Source: Clostridia bacterium
GTDB lineage: Bacteria > Bacillota_A > Clostridia > Oscillospirales > Acutalibacteraceae
Length of the DNA stretch: 64,000 bases
NCBI GenBank assembly: GCA_017549665.1
Contig: JAFYUD010000220.1
Span: 1-64,000, forward strand
Direction: 5' to 3'
Position numbers and translations under genes: made by a program. Every line of letters begins with the position of its first letter. Within the stretch, counting starts at the first letter, position 1. Below the pieces are notes generated by a model, which did not search any database, had not been told where the DNA came from, and worked only from the letters and a program-made list of their open reading frames with translations. Shown here one piece after another: positions 35,933 to 45,510 of this stretch.

Positions 35933-37192
35933 TCACCCTTTATATACAATCTTACCATTGCAGACTGTAAGAACGCATTTTCCCTGAACTTTTTCTCCCT
36001 CGAATGGAGTTGCTTTTCCCATTGATACAAAATTATCAGAATTGATTGTATATTCCTCATCGAGATCAAATACACATAAATCAGCTTTGTTCCCTGTTTT
36101 TATGCCTGATTCTATTCCGAAACGATTGGCAGGGGCAATACTCATTATATCAACAAGCTTCTCAAGAGAAATAACCTTATTTTTAACAAGTTTTGTATAC
36201 AATATCGGAAATGAAGTTTCAAGTCCGGTAATGCCCATATTTGAACCTGCAAGTCCTTTTGACTTTTCTTCCTTTGAATGAGGTGCGTGATCAGTAGCAA
36301 TCATATCAACTGTTCCGTCAAGAATACCTTCAAGAAGTGCAAGTCTGTCATATTCACTTCTGATGGGAGGATTCATCTTGAATCGACCTTCATCCTTGAG
36401 CATCATATCATTCATCACAAGATAATGAGGACCTGTTTCACAAGTAATATCAACACCATCTGCTTTCGCTTTTCTTATGATTTCAACACTTTCTTTTGCT
36501 GAAATATGACAAACGTGATATTTTACACCTGTTTCTTTACACAGTTCAATATCTCTTTCAATCTGTTTCCATTCACTTTCAGAACAGATGCCTTTATGTC
36601 TGTTTAATCTTGCGTATTCACCGTCATGGATATAACCTCCGAAGAGCAGATCATTGACTTCACAATGTGCAGAAATGATTTTATCAAGCTTTTTTGCTTT
36701 TTTCATAGCAGAAAGCATCATTTCATCACTCTGAACTCCCCTGCCGTCATCAGAAAAACCGACTACATCAGCACTGATTTCTTCAATATCTGCAAGTTCT
36801 TCACCTTTTTCACCCTTTGTGATTGTACCGAAAGGATAAACATTTATTACTGCATCCTTTTTGATGATATCGAGCTGCAATTTAAGATTGTCATTTGAAT
36901 CGGGACAAGGATTGAGATTCGGCATTGTGCATACTGAGGTATATCCGCTTTTTGCGGCAGCCATTGAACCTGATTTTATTGTTTCCTTATAAGAAAAACC
37001 CGGCTCTCTGAAATGCACATGCACATCAACAAAACCGGGAAAAATATATTTACCTGAACAATCGATGATTTCACCTGCAAAAGAAGAAACTGCTTCACCA
37101 ACGGAAACAATATTTCCGTTTTCAATAACAATATCTGCATTACTGAATGAATTGTCAGTATATACTTTTGCACCTTTGAGAAGAATTGACAT
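35933..37192 (-). CDS. pyrC: Dihydroorotase
   Basis: PyrC cyclises carbamoyl aspartate to dihydroorotate. It is a class I type zinc amidohydrolase with DVHVHFREPG (metal-binding His), AHCEVN, CHISAKES and the catalytic Asp in IATDHAPHS. The protein is about 419 residues when started at 37192 (MSILLKGAKV), where the family usually begins and an AGGTGAT SD is close. An upstream in-frame ATG at 37222 has an AAGGTGG SD that is buried in a leader hairpin and would add ten residues. First gene of the pyrCKDFEBI operon. Carbamoyl phosphate synthase genes are not in the window. Confidence 0.92.
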   Translation of the reverse strand: MSILLKGAKVYTDNSFSNADIVIENGNIVSVGEAVSSFAGEIIDCSGKYIFPGFVDVHVHFREPGFSYKETIKSGSMAAAKSGYTSVCTMPNLNPCPDSNDNLKLQLDIIKKDAVINVYPFGTITKGEKGEELADIEEISADVVGFSDDGRGVQSDEMMLSAMKKAKKLDKIISAHCEVNDLLFGGYIHDGEYARLNRHKGICSESEWKQIERDIELCKETGVKYHVCHISAKESVEIIRKAKADGVDITCETGPHYLVMNDMMLKDEGRFKMNPPIRSEYDRLALLEGILDGTVDMIATDHAPHSKEEKSKGLAGSNMGITGLETSFPILYTKLVKNKVISLEKLVDIMSIAPANRFGIESGIKTGNKADLCVFDLDEEYTINSDNFVSMGKATPFEGEKVQGKCVLTVCNGKIVYKG

Positions 37193-37227
37193 CATATCAC
37201 CTATGACTGAATGATTATCCATAATAA

Positions 37228-37277
37228 AGGTTCCACCTTAAAGGCAGAACCTAAAAAACATATAGAACCTGCCGGAT
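37228..37277 (-). promoter_or_regulatory. Structured leader of the pyr operon
   Basis: On the pyr transcript, a 12-bp stem with two G-U pairs (37228-37252) includes AAGGTGG, the SD of the upstream ATG at 37222, in its 3' arm. Just 5', a segment (37266-37277) reads atccggcaggtt, close to the PyrR-binding loop consensus but one base shorter. Its GGCAGG can pair with TCTGCC in the 5' arm of the hairpin, giving two exclusive folds. Regulation by pyrimidines is inferred. Confidence 0.5.
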
Positions 37278-37300
37278 AACCGAATCAGAAATTTTTATTT

Positions 37301-37329
37301 ATTATAACAAAAATTCTGATATATGTCAA
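37301..37329 (-). promoter_or_regulatory. Consensus sigma-A promoter of the pyr operon
   Basis: On the minus strand, TTGACA (37324-37329), a 17-base spacer and TATAAT (37301-37306): a perfect consensus match. Predicted start near 37294, giving a leader of about 70 bases. Confidence 0.85.
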
Positions 37330-37360
37330 TATGTTAAAATAAATAATAAAATAAATAAAG

Positions 37361-40183
37361 TTACAGATATTTTTTTAGATAATGCCCCGTGTAACTTTCT
37401 TTTATCTGAGAAACCTCTTCAGGAGTACCTGTTGCAACAATCGTTCCGCCCCCGTCTCCTCCTTCAGGTCCGAGGTCAATTATATGGTCTGCACATTTGA
37501 TAACATCAAGATTATGCTCAATAACCATTACTGTATTACCCGAATCAGCAAGCTTGTGAAGAATTTCAACAAGGCGGTGTACGTCAGCTGTATGAAGACC
37601 GGTTGTAGGCTCATCGAGAATATAGATAGTCTTCCCTGTCGGTCTTTTTGACAGCTCAGTTGCAAGCTTGACTCGTTGTGCTTCACCGCCCGAAAGAGTT
37701 GTTGCAGGCTGTCCTATTTTTACATAACCGAGACCTACATCATACAGAGTGTGGAGCTTTCTCTTTATTTTAGGCATCGCAGCAAAGAATTCAAGCCCTT
37801 CTTCAACAGTCATTTCAAGTACATCATAAATGCTCTTGCCCTTGTATTTTACTTCAAGAGTTTCTCTGTTATATCTTGCACCGTGGCAGACTTCGCAAGG
37901 CACATAAACATCAGAAAGGAAATGCATCTCAATCTTCACAATACCGTCACCCTGACAGGCTTCACAACGTCCACCTGACACATTAAATGAAAATCTTCCC
38001 GGCGAATATCCTCTTATTTTTGCATCCTGAGTCTGAGAATACAAATCTCGTATATCAGTAAACACACCCGTATAAGTTGCAGGATTTGATCGAGGTGTTC
38101 TGCCAATCGGTGACTGATCAATATTTATTACTTTATCAAGATTATCAATTCCGAGAAATTCAGTATGCTTGCCCGGAAATTTCTTTGCACCGTTGAGTTC
38201 TGCGGCCAGTTTTTTATATATAATCTCATTTACAAGTGATGATTTACCTGAGCCTGAAACACCTGTTACACATACGAATTTTCCGAGAGGTATTTCCACA
38301 TCAACTTTCTTTAAATTGTTTTCAGAGGCGCCCTTTATTTTAAGAAAATGACCGTTTCCATTTCTTCTTTCAACAGGAACCGGAATTTTTCTCTTACCGC
38401 TGAGATATTGTCCCGTGACGGAATTCTTACATTTCTTGATTTTTTCAACATCGCCCGTGCATACAATTTCACCGCCATGAATGCCGGCACCGGGACCGAT
38501 ATCAACAATGTAATCTGCCGCATACATCGTGTCTTCATCGTGTTCAACAACGATAAGTGTATTTCCGATATCACGAAGTTCACGAAGAGTGTCAAGGAGC
38601 TTGTCATTATCTCTCTGATGAAGACCGATACTCGGTTCATCAAGAATATAAAGAACCCCCATAAGTGACGACCCTATCTGTGTTGCCAGCCTGATTCGCT
38701 GACTTTCACCGCCCGACAAAGTACCTGCAGAACGGGCAAGAGTAAGATAATCAAGACCGACAGAACAAAGGAAATTGAGACGGGATCTGATTTCTTTTAT
38801 AATTTGATCTGCAATTATAAGTTCTCTTTCTGAAAGGACAAGATTATCAATAAATTCAAGCTCTTTTTTAACGGACAGATTTACAAATTCATTTATATTG
38901 ATTCCGCCGACGGTAACAGAAAGGATTTCCTTTTTAAGTCTTGCACCGTTACAATCGGGACAGTTGCAGGCAGTCATTACCTGCTCAATTTCATATCTTG
39001 CCCAATCAGATGTGGTCTCTTTGTAACGTCTTTCAAGATTATTGATAATTCCTTCAAATTCCGCATTATAATTTCCGCTTCCGTATGCAGTTGCACGATG
39101 CATTTTCAGCTTTTCGCCTTTTGTTCCGTAAAAAATGGCATTTTTTGCATCATCTGAAAGATTTATAAACGGAGTATCAAGTGTGAAATTATATTTATCA
39201 GCAAGAGCATCAAAATACATCTTTGCAATAGAAGAATAATCTGCTTTTGACCATCCTGAAGCATTGATAGCTCCCTCCCTGATTGATTTTGATTCATCAG
39301 GAACAACAAGCGTAGGATCAACACGCATAAAGAAACTTAAGCCTGTACAAGTAGGACAGGCACCGTAAGGGTTATTGAATGAAAACATTCTCGGTGAAAG
39401 CTCATCAATGCTTACACCGTGATCAGGACAGGCATAATTCTGAGAAAAAAGCAGTTCTTCACCTTCAATAACACTTATAAGCACCGTACCTGAAGCAAGT
39501 TTTGATGCAAGTTCAACAGAATCTGCAAGTCTGCTTCTGATTGATTCTTTTATAACAAGTCTGTCGACAATAATTTCAATTGTATGTTTGATATTCTTTT
39601 CAAGAGTAACAGAATCATCGAGATCATAGATGAGTCCATCAATTCGAGCTCTGACATAACCTGATTTTTTTGCATTTTCAAGTTCTTTCTGATGAGTCCC
39701 CTTTTTTGCTCTTACGATCGGAGCCATTATCTGAATTTTACTGCCTTCGGGAAGTGACATTACCTGATCGACAATCTGATCAACAGTTTGCTGTTTTATC
39801 TCTTTACCACAGACAGGACAATGCGGAATACCAATTCTGGCATACAAAAGTCTGAGATAATCATAAATTTCAGTGACAGTACCTACAGTTGAACGTGGAT
39901 TTTTTGAGGTTGTTTTCTGATCAATGGAAATAGCGGGTGAAAGACCATCAATACTGTCTACATTCGGTTTGTCCATCTGGCCTAAAAACATTCTTGCATA
40001 TGATGATAATGATTCAACATAGCGACGCTGTCCCTCTGCATAGATTGTGTCAAATGCAAGAGATGACTTGCCTGAGCCTGAAAGCCCCGTAAAAACAACA
40101 AGCTTATTTCTTGGAATTTCAAGATCTATATTTTTAAGATTATGCTCTTTAGCACCTTTTACGATGATATTTTTCTGTGCCAT
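37361..40183 (-). CDS. uvrA: Excinuclease ABC subunit A
   Basis: UvrA is the damage-recognition ATPase of nucleotide excision repair. At 940 residues it is full length with two ABC modules: Walker [15 protein letters not shown] and [14 protein letters not shown], signatures [16 protein letters not shown] and [15 protein letters not shown]. The zinc-finger Cys pairs CPVC, CPDHG, CPTC, CPDC, CEAC and CEVC are present. uvrB lies 2 bases upstream in the same operon. The pyr promoter lies just after it on the same strand, with no clear terminator between. Confidence 0.97.
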   Translation of the reverse strand: MAQKNIIVKGAKEHNLKNIDLEIPRNKLVVFTGLSGSGKSSLAFDTIYAEGQRRYVESLSSYARMFLGQMDKPNVDSIDGLSPAISIDQKTTSKNPRSTVGTVTEIYDYLRLLYARIGIPHCPVCGKEIKQQTVDQIVDQVMSLPEGSKIQIMAPIVRAKKGTHQKELENAKKSGYVRARIDGLIYDLDDSVTLEKNIKHTIEIIVDRLVIKESIRSRLADSVELASKLASGTVLISVIEGEELLFSQNYACPDHGVSIDELSPRMFSFNNPYGACPTCTGLSFFMRVDPTLVVPDESKSIREGAINASGWSKADYSSIAKMYFDALADKYNFTLDTPFINLSDDAKNAIFYGTKGEKLKMHRATAYGSGNYNAEFEGIINNLERRYKETTSDWARYEIEQVMTACNCPDCNGARLKKEILSVTVGGININEFVNLSVKKELEFIDNLVLSERELIIADQIIKEIRSRLNFLCSVGLDYLTLARSAGTLSGGESQRIRLATQIGSSLMGVLYILDEPSIGLHQRDNDKLLDTLRELRDIGNTLIVVEHDEDTMYAADYIVDIGPGAGIHGGEIVCTGDVEKIKKCKNSVTGQYLSGKRKIPVPVERRNGNGHFLKIKGASENNLKKVDVEIPLGKFVCVTGVSGSGKSSLVNEIIYKKLAAELNGAKKFPGKHTEFLGIDNLDKVINIDQSPIGRTPRSNPATYTGVFTDIRDLYSQTQDAKIRGYSPGRFSFNVSGGRCEACQGDGIVKIEMHFLSDVYVPCEVCHGARYNRETLEVKYKGKSIYDVLEMTVEEGLEFFAAMPKIKRKLHTLYDVGLGYVKIGQPATTLSGGEAQRVKLATELSKRPTGKTIYILDEPTTGLHTADVHRLVEILHKLADSGNTVMVIEHNLDVIKCADHIIDLGPEGGDGGGTIVATGTPEEVSQIKESYTGHYLKKYL

Positions 40184-40185
40184 TT

Positions 40186-42147
40186 TTATAACTCCTGTCT
40201 GAGTTTTTCAATTTTATCTCTCAGATATGCCGCATGTTCAAATTCCAGAATCTTTGCAGCTGCTTTCATTTCTTTTGTAAGCTCATCAATTAATTTCAGC
40301 TTATCTGCTCTTGAAAGACGTTTCTTTGATTTTCCTTCAACATTGTCTTTTGAGCTTATTTCAAGAATTTCGTGAACAGGCTTAATTATAGTCTGTGGTG
40401 TTATACCATTTTCTTTATTGTAAGAAATCTGTTTTTCACGTCTTCTGTTGGTTTCTTTTATTGCCGCTTCCATTGAAGGTGTAACTGTATCTGCATACAT
40501 AATTACACTACCCTGAGAATTTCGTGCAGCTCTGCCTATTGTCTGGATAAGTGAACGTTCGGAACGCAAAAATCCCTCTTTATCGGCATCAAGAATTGCA
40601 ACAAGAGAAACTTCGGGTATATCAAGTCCTTCTCTGAGCAGATTGATACCAACAAGAACATCATACTCCCCTTTTCTGAGGTCTCTGATAATTTCCATGC
40701 GTTCAATTGTATCAATATCATAATGCATATATCTTACCTTTATACCAAAATCGGTAAGATAATCGGTAAGACTTTCTGCCATTTTTTTTGTGAGTGTTGT
40801 AATAAGGACTCTTTCTTTACGTTCAGTTCTTATATTGATTTCCGAAATAAGGTCTTCAATCTGTCCGTCAACCGGTCTGACTGATATTTCAGGGTCAAGA
40901 AGACCTGTAGGTCTTATAACCTGCTCTGCGATATTGTCACTTTTTTGTAGTTCAAAATCACCAGGGGTTGCACTTACAAAGATTTTCTGACCGATTTTTG
41001 AATAGAATTCATCAAATGTCAGAGGTCTGTTGTCATACGCTGAAGGTAATCTGAAACCGAATTCAACAAGTGTGTCTTTTCTTGAACGGTCGCCACCGTA
41101 CATTCCCCTTACCTGCGGTAATGTAACGTGTGATTCATCAATAAACACAATAAAATCATCAGGAAAATAATCAAGAAGAGTAAAAGGAGGCTCACCCGGT
41201 TTTCTGTCTGACATAATTCTTGAGTAATTCTCAATTCCTTTGCAAAAACCTGTTTCACGGAGCATTTCGATATCATATTCTGTTCGTTGTTTTATTCTCT
41301 GTGCCTCAAGGAATTTGCCTTGCTCTTTGAATTCCTTTTCTCTGTCAAGCATCTCAAAATAAATCTCATTCAATGCCCTTTCCATCTTTTCGTGAGAAAC
41401 AACATAATGTGATGCAGGAAAAATTGCAACATGAGAAATAACATTATTGATATTTCCCGTTACCGGATTGAATTCGCAGATTCTGTCAATTTCATCACCG
41501 AAAAATTCAACTCTTATTGCAAATTCAGCTGTGTATACAGGAAATATTTCCACCACATCTCCACGAACTCTGAATTTATTGCGTGTAAAATTGATATCAT
41601 TGCGTTCATACTGAATTTCAACAAGTTTCTTTATAAGTTCATCACGGCTTTTTTCCATCCCCTGACGAAGTGAAATTACCATACTTCTGTAATCTATAGG
41701 ATCACCGAGAGAATAAATACAAGAAACACTCGCAACTATAATAACATCTCTTCGTTCAGAAAGCGCAGATGTTGCAGAATGACGCAAACGGTCAATTTCA
41801 TCATTGACCGCAGAATCTTTTTCAATATATGTATCTGTTGTAGGAAGATATGCTTCGGGCTGATAATAATCATAATAGGAAACAAAATACTCAACAGCGT
41901 TTTCCGGAAAGAACTCTCTGAATTCAGAGCAAAGCTGTGCAGCAAGAGTTTTATTATGAGCAAGAATAAGCGTAGGTCTGTTTACTTTTTCAATAATATT
42001 TGCCATTGAAAAAGTTTTACCTGAACCTGTAACACCAAGAAGAGTCTGTTCTGATAAACCATCATTAAGCCCTTCTGCAAGGACTTCTATGGCCGCCGGC
42101 TGGTCACCGGTAGGTTTATATGATGAATGAAGAACAAACTTTTCCAT
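40186..42147 (-). CDS. uvrB: Excinuclease ABC subunit B
   Basis: UvrB is the helicase-like subunit that verifies damage and recruits UvrC. Motifs: Walker [13 protein letters not shown], the beta-hairpin region [17 protein letters not shown] box, motif [20 protein letters not shown] and QTIGRAARN. The C-terminal UVR motif spans the last 35 residues. 653 residues. Start follows a GGAGAT SD. Operon with uvrA. Confidence 0.97.
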   Translation of the reverse strand: MEKFVLHSSYKPTGDQPAAIEVLAEGLNDGLSEQTLLGVTGSGKTFSMANIIEKVNRPTLILAHNKTLAAQLCSEFREFFPENAVEYFVSYYDYYQPEAYLPTTDTYIEKDSAVNDEIDRLRHSATSALSERRDVIIVASVSCIYSLGDPIDYRSMVISLRQGMEKSRDELIKKLVEIQYERNDINFTRNKFRVRGDVVEIFPVYTAEFAIRVEFFGDEIDRICEFNPVTGNINNVISHVAIFPASHYVVSHEKMERALNEIYFEMLDREKEFKEQGKFLEAQRIKQRTEYDIEMLRETGFCKGIENYSRIMSDRKPGEPPFTLLDYFPDDFIVFIDESHVTLPQVRGMYGGDRSRKDTLVEFGFRLPSAYDNRPLTFDEFYSKIGQKIFVSATPGDFELQKSDNIAEQVIRPTGLLDPEISVRPVDGQIEDLISEINIRTERKERVLITTLTKKMAESLTDYLTDFGIKVRYMHYDIDTIERMEIIRDLRKGEYDVLVGINLLREGLDIPEVSLVAILDADKEGFLRSERSLIQTIGRAARNSQGSVIMYADTVTPSMEAAIKETNRRREKQISYNKENGITPQTIIKPVHEILEISSKDNVEGKSKKRLSRADKLKLIDELTKEMKAAAKILEFEHAAYLRDKIEKLRQEL

Positions 42148-42161
42148 TTAAATCTCCTATT

Positions 42162-42830
42162 TTATTTAAACTGAATGGTTTCAATAAATTTATCAAAATT
42201 GAATTTGTTTTCATATTCAGTATTTACATTGCAATTAATCATATAATACCCGGTATCATAAGGAATATAATAGATATAAGCATTTTTGTAAAATTCTGAA
42301 GATGTACATCTTTGCTTGAATGCTGTACATTCAAAATATTTTGTTGCAATTGAATACTTTTTATATTCAAATACTTCACTTCCAAAGCTTTCAAGAAGAC
42401 TTTCGCAGTTTAATTCGGCAGATGTAATTGAATCTTTAATATCATATGGATAATAGCTGAAGAAAATTTCTGCTGAATATTTTTCATTGAAGAAATAACC
42501 GGGATTGTCAAAATCGCCTAAAATACCTTTAGGAAGTTTATATTTCATTTCTGCGGTTTCAACAGTCTGTCCGATTATAACCTGATCGTTGAAATCGATG
42601 AATTTATAAATATATTCATCATTATCATTCTTCTGTTTTTTTCCGTTTTCATTAAGCGTATAAACCTGAAGTTTATTGTTATCATTTATAATTATATTAT
42701 CATTTTCATCTCTGGCAACAATATACTTTACTCCATCTTCGGCAGTAATTATATCTTTTTCAACTGTTGAACAAGCAGAAAAGGATGTAACAATAATAAA
42801 TGTTAAAATAACAAAAATAAATTTTTTCAT
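42162..42830 (-). CDS. Predicted lipoprotein of unknown function
   Basis: The 222-residue protein has a lipoprotein signal: MKKFIFVIL, a hydrophobic core and the lipobox SFSAC with Cys20. The mature part is rich in Asp, Asn, Lys and Tyr, with several Cys later on, and I recognise no domain. It sits 4 bases after folE and 14 before uvrB, in a minus-strand run that includes the transglutaminase-like and LCP-like membrane proteins. It is likely anchored on the outer face of the membrane. Confidence 0.7.
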   Translation of the reverse strand: MKKFIFVILTFIIVTSFSACSTVEKDIITAEDGVKYIVARDENDNIIINDNNKLQVYTLNENGKKQKNDNDEYIYKFIDFNDQVIIGQTVETAEMKYKLPKGILGDFDNPGYFFNEKYSAEIFFSYYPYDIKDSITSAELNCESLLESFGSEVFEYKKYSIATKYFECTAFKQRCTSSEFYKNAYIYYIPYDTGYYMINCNVNTEYENKFNFDKFIETIQFK

Positions 42831-42834
42831 ATTC

Positions 42835-43392
42835 TTATCCTTTCAACAACGACATTATTTCAGCTCTTGTTCTTGCGTCTTTCTTTGCAATTCCTCTTAA
42901 AGCTGATGTCTGAGTCATAGCACCTGCAGCTTTTGCACCTCGCATTGTCATACAAAGATGCTGAGCTTCAATAACAACTGCAATACCGAGAGGTTTTAAT
43001 TCTGTATCAAGAAAATCAGCAATTTGTGATGTGAGCCTTTCCTGTAACTGCGGTCTTTTTGCATAGAGATCAACAATTCGTGCAAGTTTTGATAATCCGA
43101 TTACTTTTCCCTCAGCGGGAATATAAGCAATATGTGCTTTACCAATAAACGGAAGCAGATGGTGTTCACACATTGAATAAAGAGGAATATCTCTGACAAC
43201 AACTATTTCATCGTTATCATTTTCTGTAAAAACTTTCAGATGTCTGGTCGGGTTATCTGCAATACCCGAAAAGATTTCTTCATACATAGCTGCTACTCTT
43301 TTCGGAGTTTCAGCAAGCCCTTCGCGGTCAGGATCTTCACCGATTGCATAGAGAATTTCTCTTACGGCGTTTTCAATTCTTTCTTTATCCAA
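42835..43392 (-). CDS. folE: GTP cyclohydrolase I
   Basis: FolE converts GTP to dihydroneopterin triphosphate, the entry to folate synthesis. 185 residues with the zinc-binding motif CEHHLLPF and the substrate-site blocks [17 protein letters not shown] and [10 protein letters not shown] later Cys in QHLCMTMRG completes the metal site. The start codon is TTG with a GAGGTAA SD. No other folate genes are nearby. Confidence 0.95.
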   Translation of the reverse strand: MDKERIENAVREILYAIGEDPDREGLAETPKRVAAMYEEIFSGIADNPTRHLKVFTENDNDEIVVVRDIPLYSMCEHHLLPFIGKAHIAYIPAEGKVIGLSKLARIVDLYAKRPQLQERLTSQIADFLDTELKPLGIAVVIEAQHLCMTMRGAKAAGAMTQTSALRGIAKKDARTRAEIMSLLKG

Positions 43393-43407
43393 ATTAATTA
43401 CCTCATT

Positions 43408-44574
43408 TCAGATTTTATCGAACATTATCCTGATATAATGTCTTTTATCATCCTTTGAGAATGACACATGTGAGATATCAATCATATCTGATACATTTTC
43501 AGAAAGCTGATTAATTATGATATAAAGTTCATCAGCCAGAGAATCACTGTTGATAATCCCATTAACGGCAGCTGAATAACTTTTGTTATCGGAAAATTTG
43601 AATTCTAAATAATTTTTTCCATTATTAATGTTATCACATATCTTATCAGCAATTACTCCGGCTGTAATTTTATCAAATTTGTAAAACAACAATTCATTGA
43701 TAACAAAATAATTATATGTTGAATCAGTTGCCTGAACATTGAACGAATGATCGATATGGTCGGTTGATATGTTTTTATCAGTCAGATTGAAAAACAGATG
43801 TGAAATAAAGCCTTCACTTTGAGATACAGGATCATCCCATGTCACATCAAGATGATACGGTTCATTATTCAGCCAGACAATATTCCACATATGACTGATT
43901 TTTTCATTTTCAGCTGTTATGCCTGTTCCGGAAATGACAGTTGATTCAATTCCTGCTTTTTTCAGCAGAATCATTGCAGCTCTTGAATAACCTGAACATA
44001 CAGCCTTTTTTTCAATAAGACAACCGTATGCATTGGATGAATTTGGCGATTCGGAATATTCACAATTTTTAACAATATAATCGTGAATATATAATTCTTT
44101 ATCAACTTCATCACCTGAAGGAATATCTGAAACAATAGTATCTGTAATGCTTGCAAGTTCTGTCATCATAGTATCACATTCGGATATATCATATGAATAA
44201 TCCATTTGAAGGAATGTAGAACCGAGAAATGTAATCATATTACAGGAATCTGAAAAACAAAGAATGTCAGGATTATCATTTTTGACAGCAAAAAACACAT
44301 TATTAAACTCTTTATTTGTAAGTTCCGGAATACGTATATATTCAGGATGATTTTTTATTTTATTGAAGACATTGATATAAGCTTTTTTTTCAATAATATT
44401 AAGCATTTCAAAATGTTTTGTTGATAAAGGATTATTATTTTCAAAACTTTCAGAAAAACTTAATGAGGAAACTAAAGCTTTTATAATACCTTTTTCTTCG
44501 CTGAAATTAAAAAATATAATAACTAAAGAAGATAAAATAAGTAAAATAGCTGCAATTAATTTTTTCTTAATCAT
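43408..44574 (-). CDS. Membrane-anchored transglutaminase-like protein
   Basis: The 388-residue protein has an N-terminal signal-anchor helix (about residues 5-22) and an external domain. The transglutaminase/protease-like core is in the middle: KKAVCSGYSRAAMILLKKAG (nucleophile Cys), HMWNIVWLNNEPYHLDVTWDDP (His and Asp). The first 140 and last 110 residues show no recognised domain. Such proteins in Firmicutes act on extracellular proteins or peptides; the substrate is unknown. It overlaps the LCP-like gene by 4 bases. Confidence 0.82.
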   Translation of the reverse strand: MIKKKLIAAILLILSSLVIIFFNFSEEKGIIKALVSSLSFSESFENNNPLSTKHFEMLNIIEKKAYINVFNKIKNHPEYIRIPELTNKEFNNVFFAVKNDNPDILCFSDSCNMITFLGSTFLQMDYSYDISECDTMMTELASITDTIVSDIPSGDEVDKELYIHDYIVKNCEYSESPNSSNAYGCLIEKKAVCSGYSRAAMILLKKAGIESTVISGTGITAENEKISHMWNIVWLNNEPYHLDVTWDDPVSQSEGFISHLFFNLTDKNISTDHIDHSFNVQATDSTYNYFVINELLFYKFDKITAGVIADKICDNINNGKNYLEFKFSDNKSYSAAVNGIINSDSLADELYIIINQLSENVSDMIDISHVSFSKDDKRHYIRIMFDKI

Positions 44575-45377
44575 TGGTCCCCTTCAAAATACGGAATACA
44601 TATTGTGTTTCCGTTAATTAAATAATTTATATCAGTCTCGGCTGAATAAAAATCAGAAATAGACAGATCAGATGTTACGCAATTAGATAGATCTTCAAAA
44701 TATGATAATGCTTCATCAGGTTCAATTTTATCAAGATAGAGGTTTACTATTTTACATAATATTTTTGTAAACTCAGTATCATCAGCATTGTGATATTTTA
44801 GTTTAAGATATGAATAAAGCATAGGTGACTCAAGTGTATTATCGCCGATACCGATTTCATAGCTTTTATCAGATGATATGTATGTAAATTTTTCATCAAC
44901 ATACAAATTAACTTCACCCATCATATCAATAATATCACAAAAACCATCTTTATCGATTATTACATATCGATCAATATTGATGTTTCTTTCAGTTTCAACT
45001 GTTTTTAAAAGAAGAGACATTCCTCCGTATTTATATTTCTCTTTGAACGTCCCGGAATCAGTTGCAGTGTTATAATCAAGAGGCGTAATTATAATCTGTT
45101 CTGCAAAAATTTTAAAATCTACCAATGTCATAAAAGCAACATCTGTTGAATTCTTTTCCTGACATATTACAAGAAATCTTGAATCACCTGATAGCTGACT
45201 ATTAGCTTTTTCAGAAAGTGATTCAGGATTGAATACGGTTGTTTCGGTTTGTGTTGATGAATCCGTATCAATATTGAAGAAAATAATAACGTTGATTAAA
45301 ATTATAACAAGAACAGCAAGAATGATGCTCATTATAAAAAATTTATACTTTGATAAAAATGCAATTAATTTATTCAT
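44571..45377 (-). CDS. Degenerate LCP (LytR-CpsA-Psr)-like membrane protein
   Basis: The 268-residue protein has one N-terminal membrane helix (about residues 12-34). The external part follows the LCP plan: FLVICQEKNSTDVAFMTLVD, YKYGGMSLLLKTVE, RNINIDRYVIIDKDGFCDII and YSYLKLKY match in order the LCP blocks around the polyprenyl-phosphate site. Arg residues normally found in the RSDT and PRDT motifs are missing (NSTD and PLDY instead), so transferase activity is doubtful. First gene of the transcript toward the transglutaminase, folE and uvrBA. It may bind lipid-linked glycans without transferring them; that is speculation. Confidence 0.65.
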   Translation of the reverse strand: MNKLIAFLSKYKFFIMSIILAVLVIILINVIIFFNIDTDSSTQTETTVFNPESLSEKANSQLSGDSRFLVICQEKNSTDVAFMTLVDFKIFAEQIIITPLDYNTATDSGTFKEKYKYGGMSLLLKTVETERNINIDRYVIIDKDGFCDIIDMMGEVNLYVDEKFTYISSDKSYEIGIGDNTLESPMLYSYLKLKYHNADDTEFTKILCKIVNLYLDKIEPDEALSYFEDLSNCVTSDLSISDFYSAETDINYLINGNTICIPYFEGDQ

Positions 45378-45401
45378 TAAATCACTCCGATTTTAACTTG
45401 A

Positions 45402-45430
45402 ATTATATAATATTTTTAATTAAAAAACAA
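45402..45430 (-). promoter_or_regulatory. Putative sigma-A promoter of the LCP-like/transglutaminase/folE/uvrBA run
   Basis: On the minus strand, TTGTTT (45425-45430), a 17-base spacer and TATAAT (45402-45407). Confidence 0.55.
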
Positions 45431-45510
45431 GGATTTTGATGAATTTTTTATTTCAGGGTTGATTATTTTTTACATATATATTAAAATTGACCTAATGGAG
45501 CGTGAAATAA

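Noticed and set aside
37361..42147. uvrA/uvrB as evidence of a DNA-damage island
   Set aside because: They are ordinary housekeeping repair genes in the common uvrB-uvrA order; I saw no clear LexA box nearby.
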